Shown: positions 53,484 to 61,777 of the stretch, piece by piece | Position numbering within the stretch: position 1 is the stretch's first letter | Layout of the letters: every line of letters starts with the position of its first letter | Assembly (NCBI RefSeq): GCF_000964545.1 | Contig: NZ_BBVD01000005.1 | Coordinates: 597,540-661,539, forward strand | Source: Comamonas thiooxydans | GTDB taxonomy: Bacteria > Pseudomonadota > Gammaproteobacteria > Burkholderiales > Burkholderiaceae_C | Length of the DNA: 64,000 nucleotides | Reading direction: 5' to 3' | Translations under genes and position numbers: made by a program | Notes under the pieces: model-generated | The model's database searches: none | Told to the model about the DNA's origin: nothing | What the model saw: only the letters and a program-made list of their open reading frames with translations

Positions 53484-54347
53484 TCAGCCCAGCTTGATCC
53501 GGGCGTTGGCCATGACCTGACCCAGTTGCACCGGCGCCGCCGGCTGCCACTGCGGATTGAACTGCAGGCCTGCCGCTTGTGGAAACAGCATGACCACTGT
53601 GGAGCCGAGCTGAAAGCGGCCCATCTCCTCGCCTCTAGCCAGCATCACCGCTTCGGCACCTTCGTAATTCCAGGTCTTGATATGGCCTGGGCGCGGCGGG
53701 TTGATCAGGCCATGCCACACCGTGGCCATGCTGCCAACGATCGTCGCGCCCACCAGCACCAGCACGAAGGGCCCATGATCGGTATCGAACACGCAGACCA
53801 CGCGCTCGTTGCGCGCAAACAGGCCGGGTACGCCACGTGCGGTTACCGGGTTCACCGAGAACAGATCCCCTGGCACATAGGTCATGCTGCGCAGCTTGCC
53901 GGCACAAGGCATGTGAATGCGGTGATAGTCGCGCGGGCTCAGATAGATCGTGGCAAAGCTGCCGTTATCGAACTGACGGGCCAAAGTCGCATCCCCTCCC
54001 ACCAGCGCAGTCGCACTGTATTGATGCCCCTTGGCTTGAAAGATCTGCTCGCCTTCTATCCTGCCGAACTGGCTGATCGCACCATCTACCGGGCAAATCC
54101 AGTCCGCCTGCGCCAGAGGACGAACACCGTCCTTGAGCGCACGTGTGAAAAAGGCATTGAAGGTCTTGTAGGCTGCGGGGTCGGGATTGGCTGCCTCGGC
54201 CATGTTCACCTGGTAGCGCTGGATAAAGCGACGAATGACTGCCGTCGTCAATCCGCCGGCCTCGGCTTGCGCCAGTTTTCCCATCAGCGCGGTCAGCGCC
54301 TGCTTGGGCAAGAAATATTGGGAAAGTACGGCGAGTCGATCAGACAC
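53484..54347 (-). CDS. psd: Phosphatidylserine decarboxylase proenzyme
   Basis: A 287-residue proenzyme that makes phosphatidylethanolamine at the inner membrane. It self-cleaves at LGST near the C-terminus (FQLGSTVVMLF), leaving a pyruvoyl group on the small subunit. DYHRIHMPCAG, FFTRALKDGVRP and FAVNERVVCVFD-like (FARNERVVCVFD) blocks are typical. The start is GTG 54347 (MSDRLAVLSQYFLPKQALT matches the family N-terminus); no clear ribosome site is seen. Single gene, leftward. Confidence 0.95.
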   Translation of the reverse strand: MSDRLAVLSQYFLPKQALTALMGKLAQAEAGGLTTAVIRRFIQRYQVNMAEAANPDPAAYKTFNAFFTRALKDGVRPLAQADWICPVDGAISQFGRIEGEQIFQAKGHQYSATALVGGDATLARQFDNGSFATIYLSPRDYHRIHMPCAGKLRSMTYVPGDLFSVNPVTARGVPGLFARNERVVCVFDTDHGPFVLVLVGATIVGSMATVWHGLINPPRPGHIKTWNYEGAEAVMLARGEEMGRFQLGSTVVMLFPQAAGLQFNPQWQPAAPVQLGQVMANARIKLG

Positions 54348-54758
54348 AATGGAATTTTGCTATCAAAGTTATAGAGCTGTCGAACAGGATTCTAGCCAAG
54401 ACCACGGCAGCGGCGGCTGTCTTTGGAGGCTACAGGCGTTTTACCCCATCCAGGCCACCGCCCAGGCCCGATATCTCAATGATGCAAGCGTCATGACAAA
54501 GACCTATGCACCCGTCTCATCGCTGCGACGCTTTACCCCTTTATGAGGGCATAAGCGAAGGCGAGACGCTACAATTCCAATGTTTAGCTGAATGCTGTTT
54601 CACAGCATGGCTTGATTGGATATCGGCCTTTTGTTCGGTCTGCGCAAACAGCGCAGCGCCCTTGCCACATTGAGGCCTGAGCAGTTGTACTGCTCAGGCC
54701 TTTTCCGTGGTGATGACGAGCAAGCGCCGCAACTGACCTTTTCTGAGAGATTGAACAA
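54348..54758 (+). other. Gap and infA leader with stacked hairpins
   Basis: The left 200 bp show nothing convincing. TACAAT at 54570-54575 is a candidate -10 box. Downstream, hairpins lie at about 54590-54606 (ATGCTG/CAGCAT), 54640-54656 (CTGCGC/GCGCAG) and 54673-54704, so a leader or small RNA of about 120 nt is plausible between 54582 and 54704. Confidence 0.5.
54673..54704 (+). terminator. Terminator-like hairpin in the infA leader
   Basis: AGGCCTGAGCAG (54673-54684) pairs perfectly with CTGCTCAGGCCT (54690-54701) around TTGTA, followed by TTT. It ends 55 nt before the infA ATG, so it is either an attenuator of infA or the end of a small RNA. Confidence 0.7.
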
Positions 54759-55016
54759 ATGGCCAAGGAAGAACTGATTGAAATGCAAGGTTCCGTGACG
54801 GAAGTCCTGCCTGACTCGCGTTTTCGCGTCACGCTGGACAACGGTCACCAACTGATTGCCTACACCGGCGGCAAGATGCGCAAGCACCACATCCGTATTC
54901 TGGCTGGCGACAAGGTGTCGCTGGAAATGTCGCCCTACGATCTGACCAAGGGCCGTATTACCTTCCGCCACCTGGCCAACCGTGGCCCGGCCCCCACGAC
55001 ACCTCGTTCAAAATAA
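54759..55016 (+). CDS. infA: Translation initiation factor IF-1, extended form
   Basis: An 85-residue S1-fold protein: MAKEELIEMQGSVTEVLPDSRF, RVTLDNGHQLIAYTGGKMRKHHIRIL, and SPYDLTKGRITFR match IF-1, which binds the ribosomal A site. Typical IF-1 has 72 residues; this one carries a C-terminal extension (ANRGPAPTTPRSK). Comamonadaceae often have two infA genes; this stand-alone copy, outside the ribosomal operon, is probably the cold- or stress-regulated one (inference), which fits its long hairpin-rich leader. No strong Shine-Dalgarno sequence precedes the ATG (GAGAG). Confidence 0.95.
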   Translation: MAKEELIEMQGSVTEVLPDSRFRVTLDNGHQLIAYTGGKMRKHHIRILAGDKVSLEMSPYDLTKGRITFRHLANRGPAPTTPRSK

Positions 55017-55087
55017 ATAGCGCCTCATCATCAAAAATTCGCCACTTTTAAAAGATGCGCAATTTTTTGTAGTTAGAATAGAGGCTT

Positions 55088-55164
55088 CGGAGCGTAGCGC
55101 AGCCTGGTAGCGCATCTGCTTTGGGAGCAGAGGGTCGCGAGTTCGAATCCCGCCGCTCCGACCA
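55088..55164 (+). tRNA. tRNA-Pro (TGG anticodon)
   Basis: Cloverleaf starts CGGAGCG and closes CGCTCCG with ACCA encoded. The anticodon loop CTTTGGGAG carries TGG, reading CCN proline codons. D-loop TAGCGCAGCCTGGTAGCG and T-loop GTTCGAATCC are normal. A strong terminator follows. Confidence 0.95.
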
Positions 55165-55170
55165 AATGAC

Positions 55171-55202
55171 AAGGTGTTAGATCGAAAGATCTAACACCTT
55201 TT
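55171..55202 (+). terminator. Terminator after tRNA-Pro
   Basis: AAGGTGTTAGATC and GATCTAACACCTT form a perfect 13-bp stem with a GAAA tetraloop, followed by TTTTG. Confidence 0.92.
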
Positions 55203-55532
55203 GTCTGTCTACGCTTCGCGACCTTGCCGGCTTATACGCGCCATCATATTTATTTGCGGCTTGGCAGACTAAGAACCGCCTTAACCCCCTGTGAGGCCGG
55301 CACGAAGCATCGATGCTTTGCGCCCTCATGGCAAGAAGGCTGGCAGCCCCTCCCCTAATTCGAGCTTGCACACCTTCAGCCCAAAGTGACACATGCAAGA
55401 GCTCTCCGTGAGCGATGAAGCAGCCCGCATCATCCGCGCGACATGCCACCCGGGCGCGGCCTTGGCTGGCTCAAGGGAATAAGACAGAACCAGGGCCGCA
55501 GCAACCAACTTTCGGCGGGCAGAAGGCAAAAG

Positions 55533-55565
55533 AAAAAGCCCCGGCTGCTACGGCCAGGGCTTTGG
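55533..55565 (-). terminator. Second, downstream terminator on the tRNA-fMet side
   Basis: Read leftward, AAAGCCCTGGC pairs with GCCGGGGCTTT and is followed by TTCTTTT. The downstream flank resembles that of the first terminator (GGCCAGGGCTTT followed by TTGG), suggesting a local duplication. Confidence 0.7.
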
Positions 55566-55652
55566 AATTGGCGCCAGGGGTTAAGCCATCTTTCAGTGCT
55601 ACAACCTGAACCTAGCGATGCGTATCTTGCTCTCGAAATATGACAGACAGAT

Positions 55653-55687
55653 GGCAAAAAGCCCTGACCGTTTCCGGCCAGGGCTTT
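55653..55687 (-). terminator. Terminator of tRNA-fMet
   Basis: Read leftward, AAAGCCCTG pairs with CAGGGCTTT (with an internal mismatch) and is followed by TTTT. It starts 3 nt after the tRNA. Confidence 0.8.
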
Positions 55688-55689
55688 AT

Positions 55690-55766
<77 letters not shown>

Positions 55767-55950
55767 ATATTCCGCGTCGGGGGCCGACCACCATTCCTAG
55801 GCGCCTGCATGATTTCCCCGACGCTTGCATTGTAGCACATATGTATAAATTTACAGCATGAATAGATATTCAGTAATGAATCCCCTCAGGAAGCAACACA
55901 AAAGTCAACTGGCCAACCTAGCGGACTTTGCTCGTTAGAGCTCGTGCAGC

Positions 55951-56133
55951 TTACTTTTTGGCCGCCTCTTGAATCGCTTCTTTCAGATCACCTATCTTCT
56001 TCTGAGCGATGCCTTCAACCTGCTTTGCGATCCCCCTGGCTTCTTGCTCAGGACTGTCTATGTATTCACCAAGCCTCTCCTGAATCCTGCCTTCCACATC
56101 CTTCAACGTGCCCTTGGCTTGATCAGTATTCAT
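55951..56133 (-). CDS. CsbD family stress-response protein
   Basis: A 60-residue CsbD-like protein: MNTDQAKGTLKDVEGRIQERLGEYIDSPEQ, then ARGIAKQVEGIAQKKIGDLKEAIQ. Such small amphipathic helical proteins are induced by general stress. AAGGAGG precedes the ATG at 56133. It is a lone gene; its promoter is in the gap to its right. Confidence 0.92.
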   Translation of the reverse strand: MNTDQAKGTLKDVEGRIQERLGEYIDSPEQEARGIAKQVEGIAQKKIGDLKEAIQEAAKK

Positions 56134-57031
56134 GATGTCCTCCTTATGAACAAAGCCGCGAAATGCGGCTTGGGTCAAAGTTAAGCGCTAGTGAGGCCTA
56201 CGGCCGTGGGATCTGCCAGGGCATCCATGTGATGCAAACCCTTGCGCGCCATCAATTGCTCACAACGACAAACGCAAAACAAAGGCGCCAGCGGATCATG
56301 CTTGGAACTATGGTCACGCCGCTGGCTACCGCCAGGCAACCAGGGCATATGCCTCAGTGTTGCGATGAATGGCCGCTATTGGAGCATTTCTTATCAAGAT
56401 ACGTCAGCAGCATCCGAAATATCGATCAGAGGGAATGCCGACCGTGGATTCGACATCATGGCGGCCCTGACCAGACGCCAGCGCACAGAATTCAAGTGCT
56501 CCTTCTGCAGGACATAGGCTGCAAACAACACGCGATGGAGCTTCATGGACGCGGCTTGCAGTACAAACTGAGCCTGTCCAGCACCCAGTCCGGAATAGAA
56601 GGCAATGCTCATCTTCCTGCCGCAGAGGCTGGTACCGTTCCTCGGCACTGACACATCGCAGTCTCTTCCAACGGCCCTGAACCCAGCGCCCGCATCTATC
56701 CGGCAACTCTTGGCACCATTCAGTTTCATGCCTCTAGGCATCGATCCTGTCTTTCTATAGTCCTGGGAATCAAACGGTTATTTGCAAACGATTCTCAATT
56801 GCGTTTATGATTCATCCCATGGTGCAGCGAGTCGCTGTACCACCTCTTCATCGTGGGGCGCTGACAAGCAGGGGCTTGCAGCGTTTTAGCTAGCCAGCGG
56901 CCCTCTCCTATTAGCCAAGCCTTTTTTCCACGATCGAGCCAATCAAGTCGTCAGCCACAGCAGCACGGCCAAATACCGTTGCGCAATCACAAGCCTGTCT
57001 CCCGTCTGGAGCACCGGCCAGAGCTTTTCAA
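56134..57031. other. Long gap without a recognisable gene
   Basis: About 900 bp. Several overlapping frames exist on both strands, none with a ribosome site plus coding-like codon use or a family match. Composition is mixed. It could hold decayed genes or the CsbD promoter. Confidence 0.5.
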
Positions 57032-57277
57032 CTACGTCATCACGCACCGCATATGGCTGGCAGAGTCCTGCACCAGATTGACGGCAAGCATCCAGCAAAA
57101 CCCGGCCATCGCCGCTACTGACCCGCCGCCCTGCGTTGCGGCAACGAGCCCGAAGAGGATGAAAAACCATGGCCAAACCACTTGGCACCATCGCGCTTGC
57201 TGCCCGCCCCTCCGCTGCCGCAATACCCTGAGCCACTGGCCCGGCTTGGGCGGATGCCCCCCCTTCCGCAACTTCAT
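57032..57277 (-). CDS. Possible small membrane protein (81 aa)
   Basis: An 81-residue frame with GAGAGG before its ATG. After a basic, proline-rich start (KLRKGGHPPKPGQ) come two hydrophobic stretches, WPWFFILFGLVAATQ and VAAMAGFCWMLAVNLV, so it could be a two-pass inner membrane protein. No family is recognised and the frame may be a decayed remnant. Confidence 0.35.
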   Translation of the reverse strand: MKLRKGGHPPKPGQWLRVLRQRRGGQQARWCQVVWPWFFILFGLVAATQGGGSVAAMAGFCWMLAVNLVQDSASHMRCVMT

Positions 57278-57484
57278 TCCTCTCTGGCAGTGCGATCCGA
57301 ATCGCTGCACGCACTGCCTTTTCCTGCCCGTGCAAACAGCCTAGAGAATGGACAACAAGACCGTGCAATGCCTGTTTGAGAATTCGCGAGCACACCTCAC
57401 AACTTACATTCCTGTCAACGAACTGCCACAGTCAAGCATTAAAAAGGGACTCATCAGCTTCCATCCACCCTTCAAGGAGTAGCC

Positions 57485-57634
57485 ATGACCTACCTGTACG
57501 CCGCCTATCTCGAACTCAAAGCGACGAATCAAGAGATCATGACGCCAATGCCTGACCCGCACTCTCCCGAAGAGGTTCTGCGGATACTGTCCCAGACCCC
57601 ACCCGAAGGCGAGTACAGCGCCGACGCTTTCTAA
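57485..57634 (+). CDS. Small protein (49 aa), unknown
   Basis: A short gene with AAGGAG five bases before its ATG, and a clean terminator 18 nt after it. The product begins MTYLYAAYLELKATNQEI, continues with acidic segments (DPHSPEEVLRILSQ) and ends EYSADAF. It has no membrane segment and no family I recognise. The ribosome site and terminator make it more credible than a random frame of this length. Confidence 0.55.
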   Translation: MTYLYAAYLELKATNQEIMTPMPDPHSPEEVLRILSQTPPEGEYSADAF

Positions 57635-57652
57635 ACGGTCTCCAGATAAACC

Positions 57653-57676
57653 AAGTCACCCGAAGGTGGCTTTTTT
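57653..57676 (+). terminator. Rho-independent terminator
   Basis: AAGTCACC (57653-57660) pairs with GGTGGCTT (57665-57672, one G-U pair) around CGAA, followed by TTTT. Confidence 0.8.
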
Positions 57677-57691
57677 GTTTGCGTTTCAGGT

Positions 57692-57901
57692 CTAGCGCCG
57701 GCCGCTCCCGCGCCCGCCGTGATGCTTATGCCCACCTCCATGACCACCTCCATGACCACCTGACCGATGGCCATGATGCTTGTGGCCGTGCGGATGCCCA
57801 TAGTACCCATCATGGTGACGGTGCCCATAACCATGCCCGTGATGTGCATAGCAGCCAGACAAGAACAGCGCAAAGGCCGAGACTCCAAGTAACTTTTTCA
57901 T
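57692..57901 (-). CDS. Histidine-rich lipoprotein (69 aa)
   Basis: A 69-residue predicted lipoprotein: signal KKLLGVSAFALFLSGC with lipobox LSGC, then an extremely His/Gly-rich tail (YAHHGHGYGHRHHDGYY, HPHGHKHHGH, GGHGGGHGGGHKHH). The mature part is about 20 histidines in 52 residues, a likely metal-binding surface (zinc, nickel or copper; inferred). The ribosome site is weak. Located alone between the 49-aa gene and a TetR gene. Confidence 0.7.
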   Translation of the reverse strand: MKKLLGVSAFALFLSGCYAHHGHGYGHRHHDGYYGHPHGHKHHGHRSGGHGGGHGGGHKHHGGRGSGRR

Positions 57902-58476
57902 AGCAATAAGTCTAGGTTATTCAATCGCTTACGGGTATTCGATGTGTAAGCAAGTGAAGCCCCTGCCATGCCTAGCCAGCCTTGAACTGGTTGTTGTTTC
58001 TGTAGCCTCATGTGACCCCGAATTTAGTGAACCACAACAGCCCCTCTTTCCAGAACCAGGATGGCTGCGATACGAGCCCTGGGATGAGGCTCAAGCGTCA
58101 GAAGTGCCTTGTCACCAGGGCCGATACCGCGCCGCTTGCGCGTCTCGAGTATCAAGCCCTGGAAGCAGGAGGACACAAAGCATGCCCAAGAGCGGCGTTG
58201 CCAGATAGTTCAAAAGACTCGAGCCAACTGATATGGCCAACGCATTCACCCGCCGGGTGGCCAGACGCAAGAAAGTTAACTCATCAGATATGAGAGCCCC
58301 ATAGAGTTTCGACCTCTCCATACACAAAAAGCAAAAGCAAAAGGCGAGAGACCTGCCCAGCCAAATTGGAATCTCCAAAGATTTGGAAATTTCGATTTTC
58401 TGCAAACAGGGTTTACCCCTGTTTTCCATATCATCATTACGTGAAAAATAGAACGAAGATTCATTCTATTTTTACA
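57902..58476. other. Gap upstream of the TetR-SQR operon
   Basis: No gene recognised in 575 bp. A leftward frame at about 58112-58350 encodes a hydrophobic stretch (LAISVGSSLLNYLATPLLGMLCVLLLPG) but has no ribosome site and ends early, so it looks like decay. A hairpin AAACAGGG/CCCTGTTT lies at 58404-58424. Confidence 0.5.
58444..58473. promoter_or_regulatory. Thirty-bp palindrome at the TetR start (operator)
   Basis: The arms AAAAATAGAA (58444-58453) and TTCTATTTTT (58464-58473) are perfect reverse complements. The ten-base centre CGAAGATTCA is nearly symmetric too. It ends 3 bp before the TetR ATG, overlapping its likely ribosome-binding and promoter zone. Autorepression is the natural reading. 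Confidence 0.7.
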
Positions 58477-59076
58477 ATGCAAAAAGAACCTTGGACATTC
58501 TTTCCAAATTCCGGCTCCCGCCATATTCAAACTCTTAGTGTGGCTCTGAGGCTTTTTGTAAGGAATGGCTTCTTTAACACTTCAATCCAAGAGTTATGCA
58601 CCGAGGCCGGAGTTTCTATCGGCTATTTCTACAACCATTTCACTGATAAAGAAGGCATTGCTAGGGAGCTTTATCGACACCTGCTCTCCCGCATGAATGT
58701 GCTGTTGGATGTAATTGAAGTGCAGCACGCAAGCAGCCGCGAACGCTGTGAAACCGTACTGCGCATGCTGTTCGCCTTGGCTGAAGCCGAGCCTGATGCA
58801 ATGGGTTTTGTGGTCAACGCACGCCACCGCGAGTTCCTGCCAGAGGAGCAAGCGATCTGTTCCGCTTCCGCATTTGTCCGCATGCGCGGCTTTGTGTTCT
58901 CAGGCATGAAAGACGGCGAGATTCGCTCAATGGAACCCATGGTTGCCGCCAGTTTGATGTATGGCAGTGCAATCCGCATTATCTGCCTGCGCCTTGACGG
59001 ATTGGTGGACACACCACTCGAACAACTCTTTGACTCCTTGTGGGAAGGAGTATGGCGCTCGCTTCGGCCCGATTGA
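58477..59076 (+). CDS. TetR-family regulator
   Basis: A 199-residue TetR-type protein: QTLSVALRLFVRNGFFNTSIQELCTEAGVSIGYFYNHFTDKEGIARELYRHLL. The recognition helix (SIQELCTEAGVSIGYFYNHF) is typical. The ATG at 58477 is used; there is no good ribosome site, but a 30-bp palindrome sits just before it. It is the first gene of a unit with an SQR-like flavoprotein and a DUF1641 protein, probably the repressor of that unit responding to sulfide, polysulfide or another electrophile (inference). Confidence 0.87.
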   Translation: MQKEPWTFFPNSGSRHIQTLSVALRLFVRNGFFNTSIQELCTEAGVSIGYFYNHFTDKEGIARELYRHLLSRMNVLLDVIEVQHASSRERCETVLRMLFALAEAEPDAMGFVVNARHREFLPEEQAICSASAFVRMRGFVFSGMKDGEIRSMEPMVAASLMYGSAIRIICLRLDGLVDTPLEQLFDSLWEGVWRSLRPD

Positions 59077-59147
59077 GTTTGGTTTCACGAACCGACACCT
59101 ATCAGGTGCCGGCCATTTTCCGACTGAATGTTAAAAGGAGTAGCAGG

Positions 59148-60338
59148 ATGGCGCATCACATATTGATCATCGGCGGTGGCATTGGCGGAACCATGACGGC
59201 CAATCATCTGGTCGTCAAGTTATATCCGGAACTGCTAAGCGGCAAGGTGCGCATCACCATGCTCTCCAATTCTCCTTGGCACTATTACAAGCCAGCCTTT
59301 ATGTATGTGGCTTTCAATGCATTCTTCCGGGACGAACTGAGACGCAAACAACGTGGACTGCTGAGACCTGAAATCGACTTTCAAGTCGAGGAAGTGGAGA
59401 GCTTTGATTTTCCGGCTCAATCAGTCCAATGCAAAAGCGGAAAACGCTTTCACTACGACCATCTTGTGATATCCACGGGTTGCGTTCCTTCTCCAGAGCG
59501 CATTGCCGGCTTGGCCGATGGCGGCGACCATTTCTACCAGCATGGGCCTGCCCGCAAATTGGCCGACAAGCTGACTCGTATCGAGAAGGGTCGAATATTC
59601 ATCACCGTGACCTTCCCCAAGACCCCGAACGTCCCCCACCAGTGCGGCATCGCACCGATCGAGACGACTCTGATGCTCGACGATCTGTTGCGCCGCCGCG
59701 GAGTGAGAGACAAGGTGGAGATCATCTATACCTACCCCACGGTATCACAATTGCTGCGTAACTGCCTGTTCCTTCAGAGGGATACCTGCGAGATCCTCCC
59801 CACGGTGTTCGAGCAGCGCGGTATACGTTATCAGCGCGGGTTCACGTTGTCGCACGTGGACCCCGATGCAAAAATCGCCTATTCGGAAGAGGGTGAGTCA
59901 GAAGACTTCGACATTCTCATGGCCACTCCCCCCATTCGCGCAGTACAGGCCGTACGCGATAGCGGTATGTCCCAGGCACAGGATGGCGAAGGTTGGCTCC
60001 CCACTGACCACGAGACGATGCAAATGCTAGGCACCTCGAATGTCTACGTGCTCGGAGACACCGTGGATCTCCCTGTCAGCAAGGCCGGTGGCTCCTGCCA
60101 CAGCCAGTCACCTGTTGTCGTCAACAACATCGCATCGCAAATCCGCTTCGACCGTACTTGCGACGCATACGACGGCCGAGTTGTGGCCATCGCTCAGATG
60201 GGACTCGATGACGGAATGCCTCTTTGGTATGACTACAAAGCAGATGTCAAGCCAACGCCTCCCACCAAGATCGGCGGAATGATGCGCAAGGGCTTCAATC
60301 GAGGCCTGTACTGGGCGGCAGCACGAGCTCTGGTCTAA
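59148..60338 (+). CDS. Sulfide:quinone oxidoreductase-like flavoprotein
   Basis: A 396-residue FAD protein of the SQR/FCSD/NDH-2 group: GGGIGG at 9-14, WHYYKPAFMYVA, STGCVPSP (Cys112), VPHQCGIAPIE (Cys166) and AGGSCHSQSP (Cys317), the cysteines expected in sulfide oxidation. The C-terminus KPTPPTKIGGMMRKGFNRGLYW is amphipathic, as in membrane-bound SQR that passes electrons to quinone. AAAGGAG precedes the ATG at 59148, 71 nt after the TetR gene. It probably detoxifies sulfide or feeds its electrons to the quinone pool; a different thiol substrate is possible. Confidence 0.88.
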   Translation: MAHHILIIGGGIGGTMTANHLVVKLYPELLSGKVRITMLSNSPWHYYKPAFMYVAFNAFFRDELRRKQRGLLRPEIDFQVEEVESFDFPAQSVQCKSGKRFHYDHLVISTGCVPSPERIAGLADGGDHFYQHGPARKLADKLTRIEKGRIFITVTFPKTPNVPHQCGIAPIETTLMLDDLLRRRGVRDKVEIIYTYPTVSQLLRNCLFLQRDTCEILPTVFEQRGIRYQRGFTLSHVDPDAKIAYSEEGESEDFDILMATPPIRAVQAVRDSGMSQAQDGEGWLPTDHETMQMLGTSNVYVLGDTVDLPVSKAGGSCHSQSPVVVNNIASQIRFDRTCDAYDGRVVAIAQMGLDDGMPLWYDYKADVKPTPPTKIGGMMRKGFNRGLYWAAARALV

Positions 60339-60372
60339 GCCAGCTTCATGGATGTACACAAGGAGATTCGAG

Positions 60373-60816
60373 ATGAATAGCACTACCGATATTCCGATGG
60401 CCGAGCACGAATCTGCCATGAAACTCAGTGCAGGTCTGCTGAACGACGATGCCGCTCTTCAGGGTTTGGCCGAACTCATGGCCAAACTCGAGCCTCTATT
60501 GGCAGGGCGCCGCCTGAACCGTGTCGTAGACATGCTTTCCGTGGCTGCCGATGCGGTCGATATGAGCGATACGTACATGGTCGAAAAGCTGGCCAGAGCT
60601 TTCGAAGAAAGCGTATCTGCAGCATGGTCAGCCGGCAACGCGGCCCGTATGGCCGCAGCCCGGATGGAGCGACTCGAGACAACACCTACTTTAATTGGCC
60701 TTCTTCGCATGGCAGGTGAGCCAGATGTGCGCCGTGGGTTGGCGTTCCTGCTATCCATGGCTGGAGCATTGGGCCGGCAACATGCCTATGACCCTATCGA
60801 CTACACAGCGGACTGA
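60373..60816 (+). CDS. DUF1641 family protein
   Basis: A 147-residue mostly helical protein: LAELMAKLEPLLAGRRLNRVVDMLSVAADAVDMSDTYMVEKLARAFEE, then LLRMAGEPDVRRGLAFLLSMAGALGR. It matches DUF1641 proteins, which often travel with SQR-like or formate-dehydrogenase-like flavoproteins, perhaps as an accessory or membrane anchor subunit. AGGAG precedes its ATG, 34 nt after the SQR-like gene. Confidence 0.85.
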   Translation: MNSTTDIPMAEHESAMKLSAGLLNDDAALQGLAELMAKLEPLLAGRRLNRVVDMLSVAADAVDMSDTYMVEKLARAFEESVSAAWSAGNAARMAAARMERLETTPTLIGLLRMAGEPDVRRGLAFLLSMAGALGRQHAYDPIDYTAD

Positions 60817-61419
60817 AGGCAAGTCCTTGGCAGTTCTGGCTCCAGCCCCCTCCGCCGCAGCCGGTCTTTCTTTTCTGGAGAGGCAATCAATCTATGAGGC
60901 CTTGCCTCCTGAATAGTTGTGCCGCCTGCGCAACGCCAAGCCTTACTCCGCCGAACCCTTCGGACAGATCAGCAAGGCACTGGCAGAGCACTTTGTACCA
61001 CCAGTTGCAGTCGTTGAAGCAGATGAGCCAAACGCCTTTGCAATCAAGCCCCCCATGTCCACCGATTGCATTCGCCGAGGTACTGCCACACATTTACAAA
61101 TCCACAACGGATGACGAGCGAGCGACCATCTGGACCACGGGAAAGGATGGCTGGCACGGCGCTGCGCTTGCCGTAGTGATGCCGCACACCGTCTGCTGGC
61201 GGGGCAGCCGCGGCTCTGCCCTGGCAGCACTTGAGGGTGCGCGCCGCTAACGGCACGCAGGTAGCGCAATGCAAAAGCCCGACCACTGTCGGCTTTCAAA
61301 TACCGGCCAGCCTGTTTCGCGAGAAAGTAGAGCCTCAAAACCGTCTGTGCTCACTGCATAGCAGTGAGCTGCAAAAACAAAAATGCCCCACAAGCAAACC
61401 TGTGGGGCATTTTATAAAC
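60817..61419. other. Gap between the DUF1641 gene and tRNA-His
   Basis: No gene recognised; several short overlapping frames lack ribosome sites. A perfect hairpin GCTCACTGC/GCAGTGAGC lies at 61349-61369 and the tRNA-His terminator follows. Confidence 0.5.
61372..61413 (-). terminator. Terminator of tRNA-His copy 1
   Basis: AAAATGCCCCACA (61380-61392) pairs perfectly with TGTGGGGCATTTT (61401-61413). Read leftward it is followed by TTTTTGTTTTTG. Confidence 0.92.
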
Positions 61420-61496
61420 TGGGGTGGCTGATGGGACTCGAACCCACGACAACAGGAATCACAATCCTGGACTCTACCAACTGAGCTACAGCCACC
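61420..61496 (-). tRNA. tRNA-His (GTG anticodon), copy 1
   Basis: Minus strand: acceptor GTGGCTG/CAGCCAC with an extra 5' G position opposite the C discriminator, which marks histidine tRNA; CCA is encoded. Anticodon loop ATTGTGATT holds GTG. D-loop AGCTCAGTTGGTAGAG and T-loop GGTTCGAGTCC are normal. Confidence 0.95.
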
Positions 61497-61600
61497 GTAG
61501 AAGTCTCTATTCTACTTCAGAATTTGAGCCATCAAATCAAAATTGAGAGCAATAAACACTGAACTAGCAACGATTCAAGGCAAAACACCTCTCATCAAAT

Positions 61601-61629
61601 AAAAACGCTCTGCGCTGCAGAGCGTTTTT
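61601..61629 (-). terminator. Terminator between the two tRNA-His genes
   Basis: AAAAACGCTCTGC and GCAGAGCGTTTTT form a perfect 13-bp stem with a three-base loop, with T tracts on both strands. Confidence 0.9.
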
Positions 61630-61636
61630 GAAATTC

Positions 61637-61713
61637 TGGGGTGGCTGATGGGACTCGAACCCACGACAACAGGAATCACAATCCTGGACTCTACCAACTG
61701 AGCTACAGCCACC
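61637..61713 (-). tRNA. tRNA-His (GTG anticodon), copy 2
   Basis: Same sequence as copy 1, including the flanking CTGGGG at the 3' end and CCGTAGAAG at the 5' side, so the pair arose by recent tandem duplication. Each copy has its own terminator. Confidence 0.95.
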
Positions 61714-61777
61714 GTAGAAGCATCTATTGTAATGCATAAATCAGGCCGAAAATAAACTCACACCTGATTTAAATGCC

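Larger units (their letters stand above)
55203..55689. other. Gap between tRNA-Pro and tRNA-fMet
   Basis: No gene recognised. Contains the two terminators of the leftward tRNA-fMet (55533-55565 and 55653-55687). Confidence 0.6.

Noticed and set aside
54582..54704. Signal recognition particle (4.5S) RNA
   Set aside because: The conserved GGAAGGAAGCAG-type apical motif is missing, so it is reported only as an unnamed leader or small RNA.
58112..58429. Minus-strand frame with a hydrophobic stretch left of the TetR gene
   Set aside because: No ribosome site, no start fitting the hydrophobic part, ends abruptly; treated as decay or chance.
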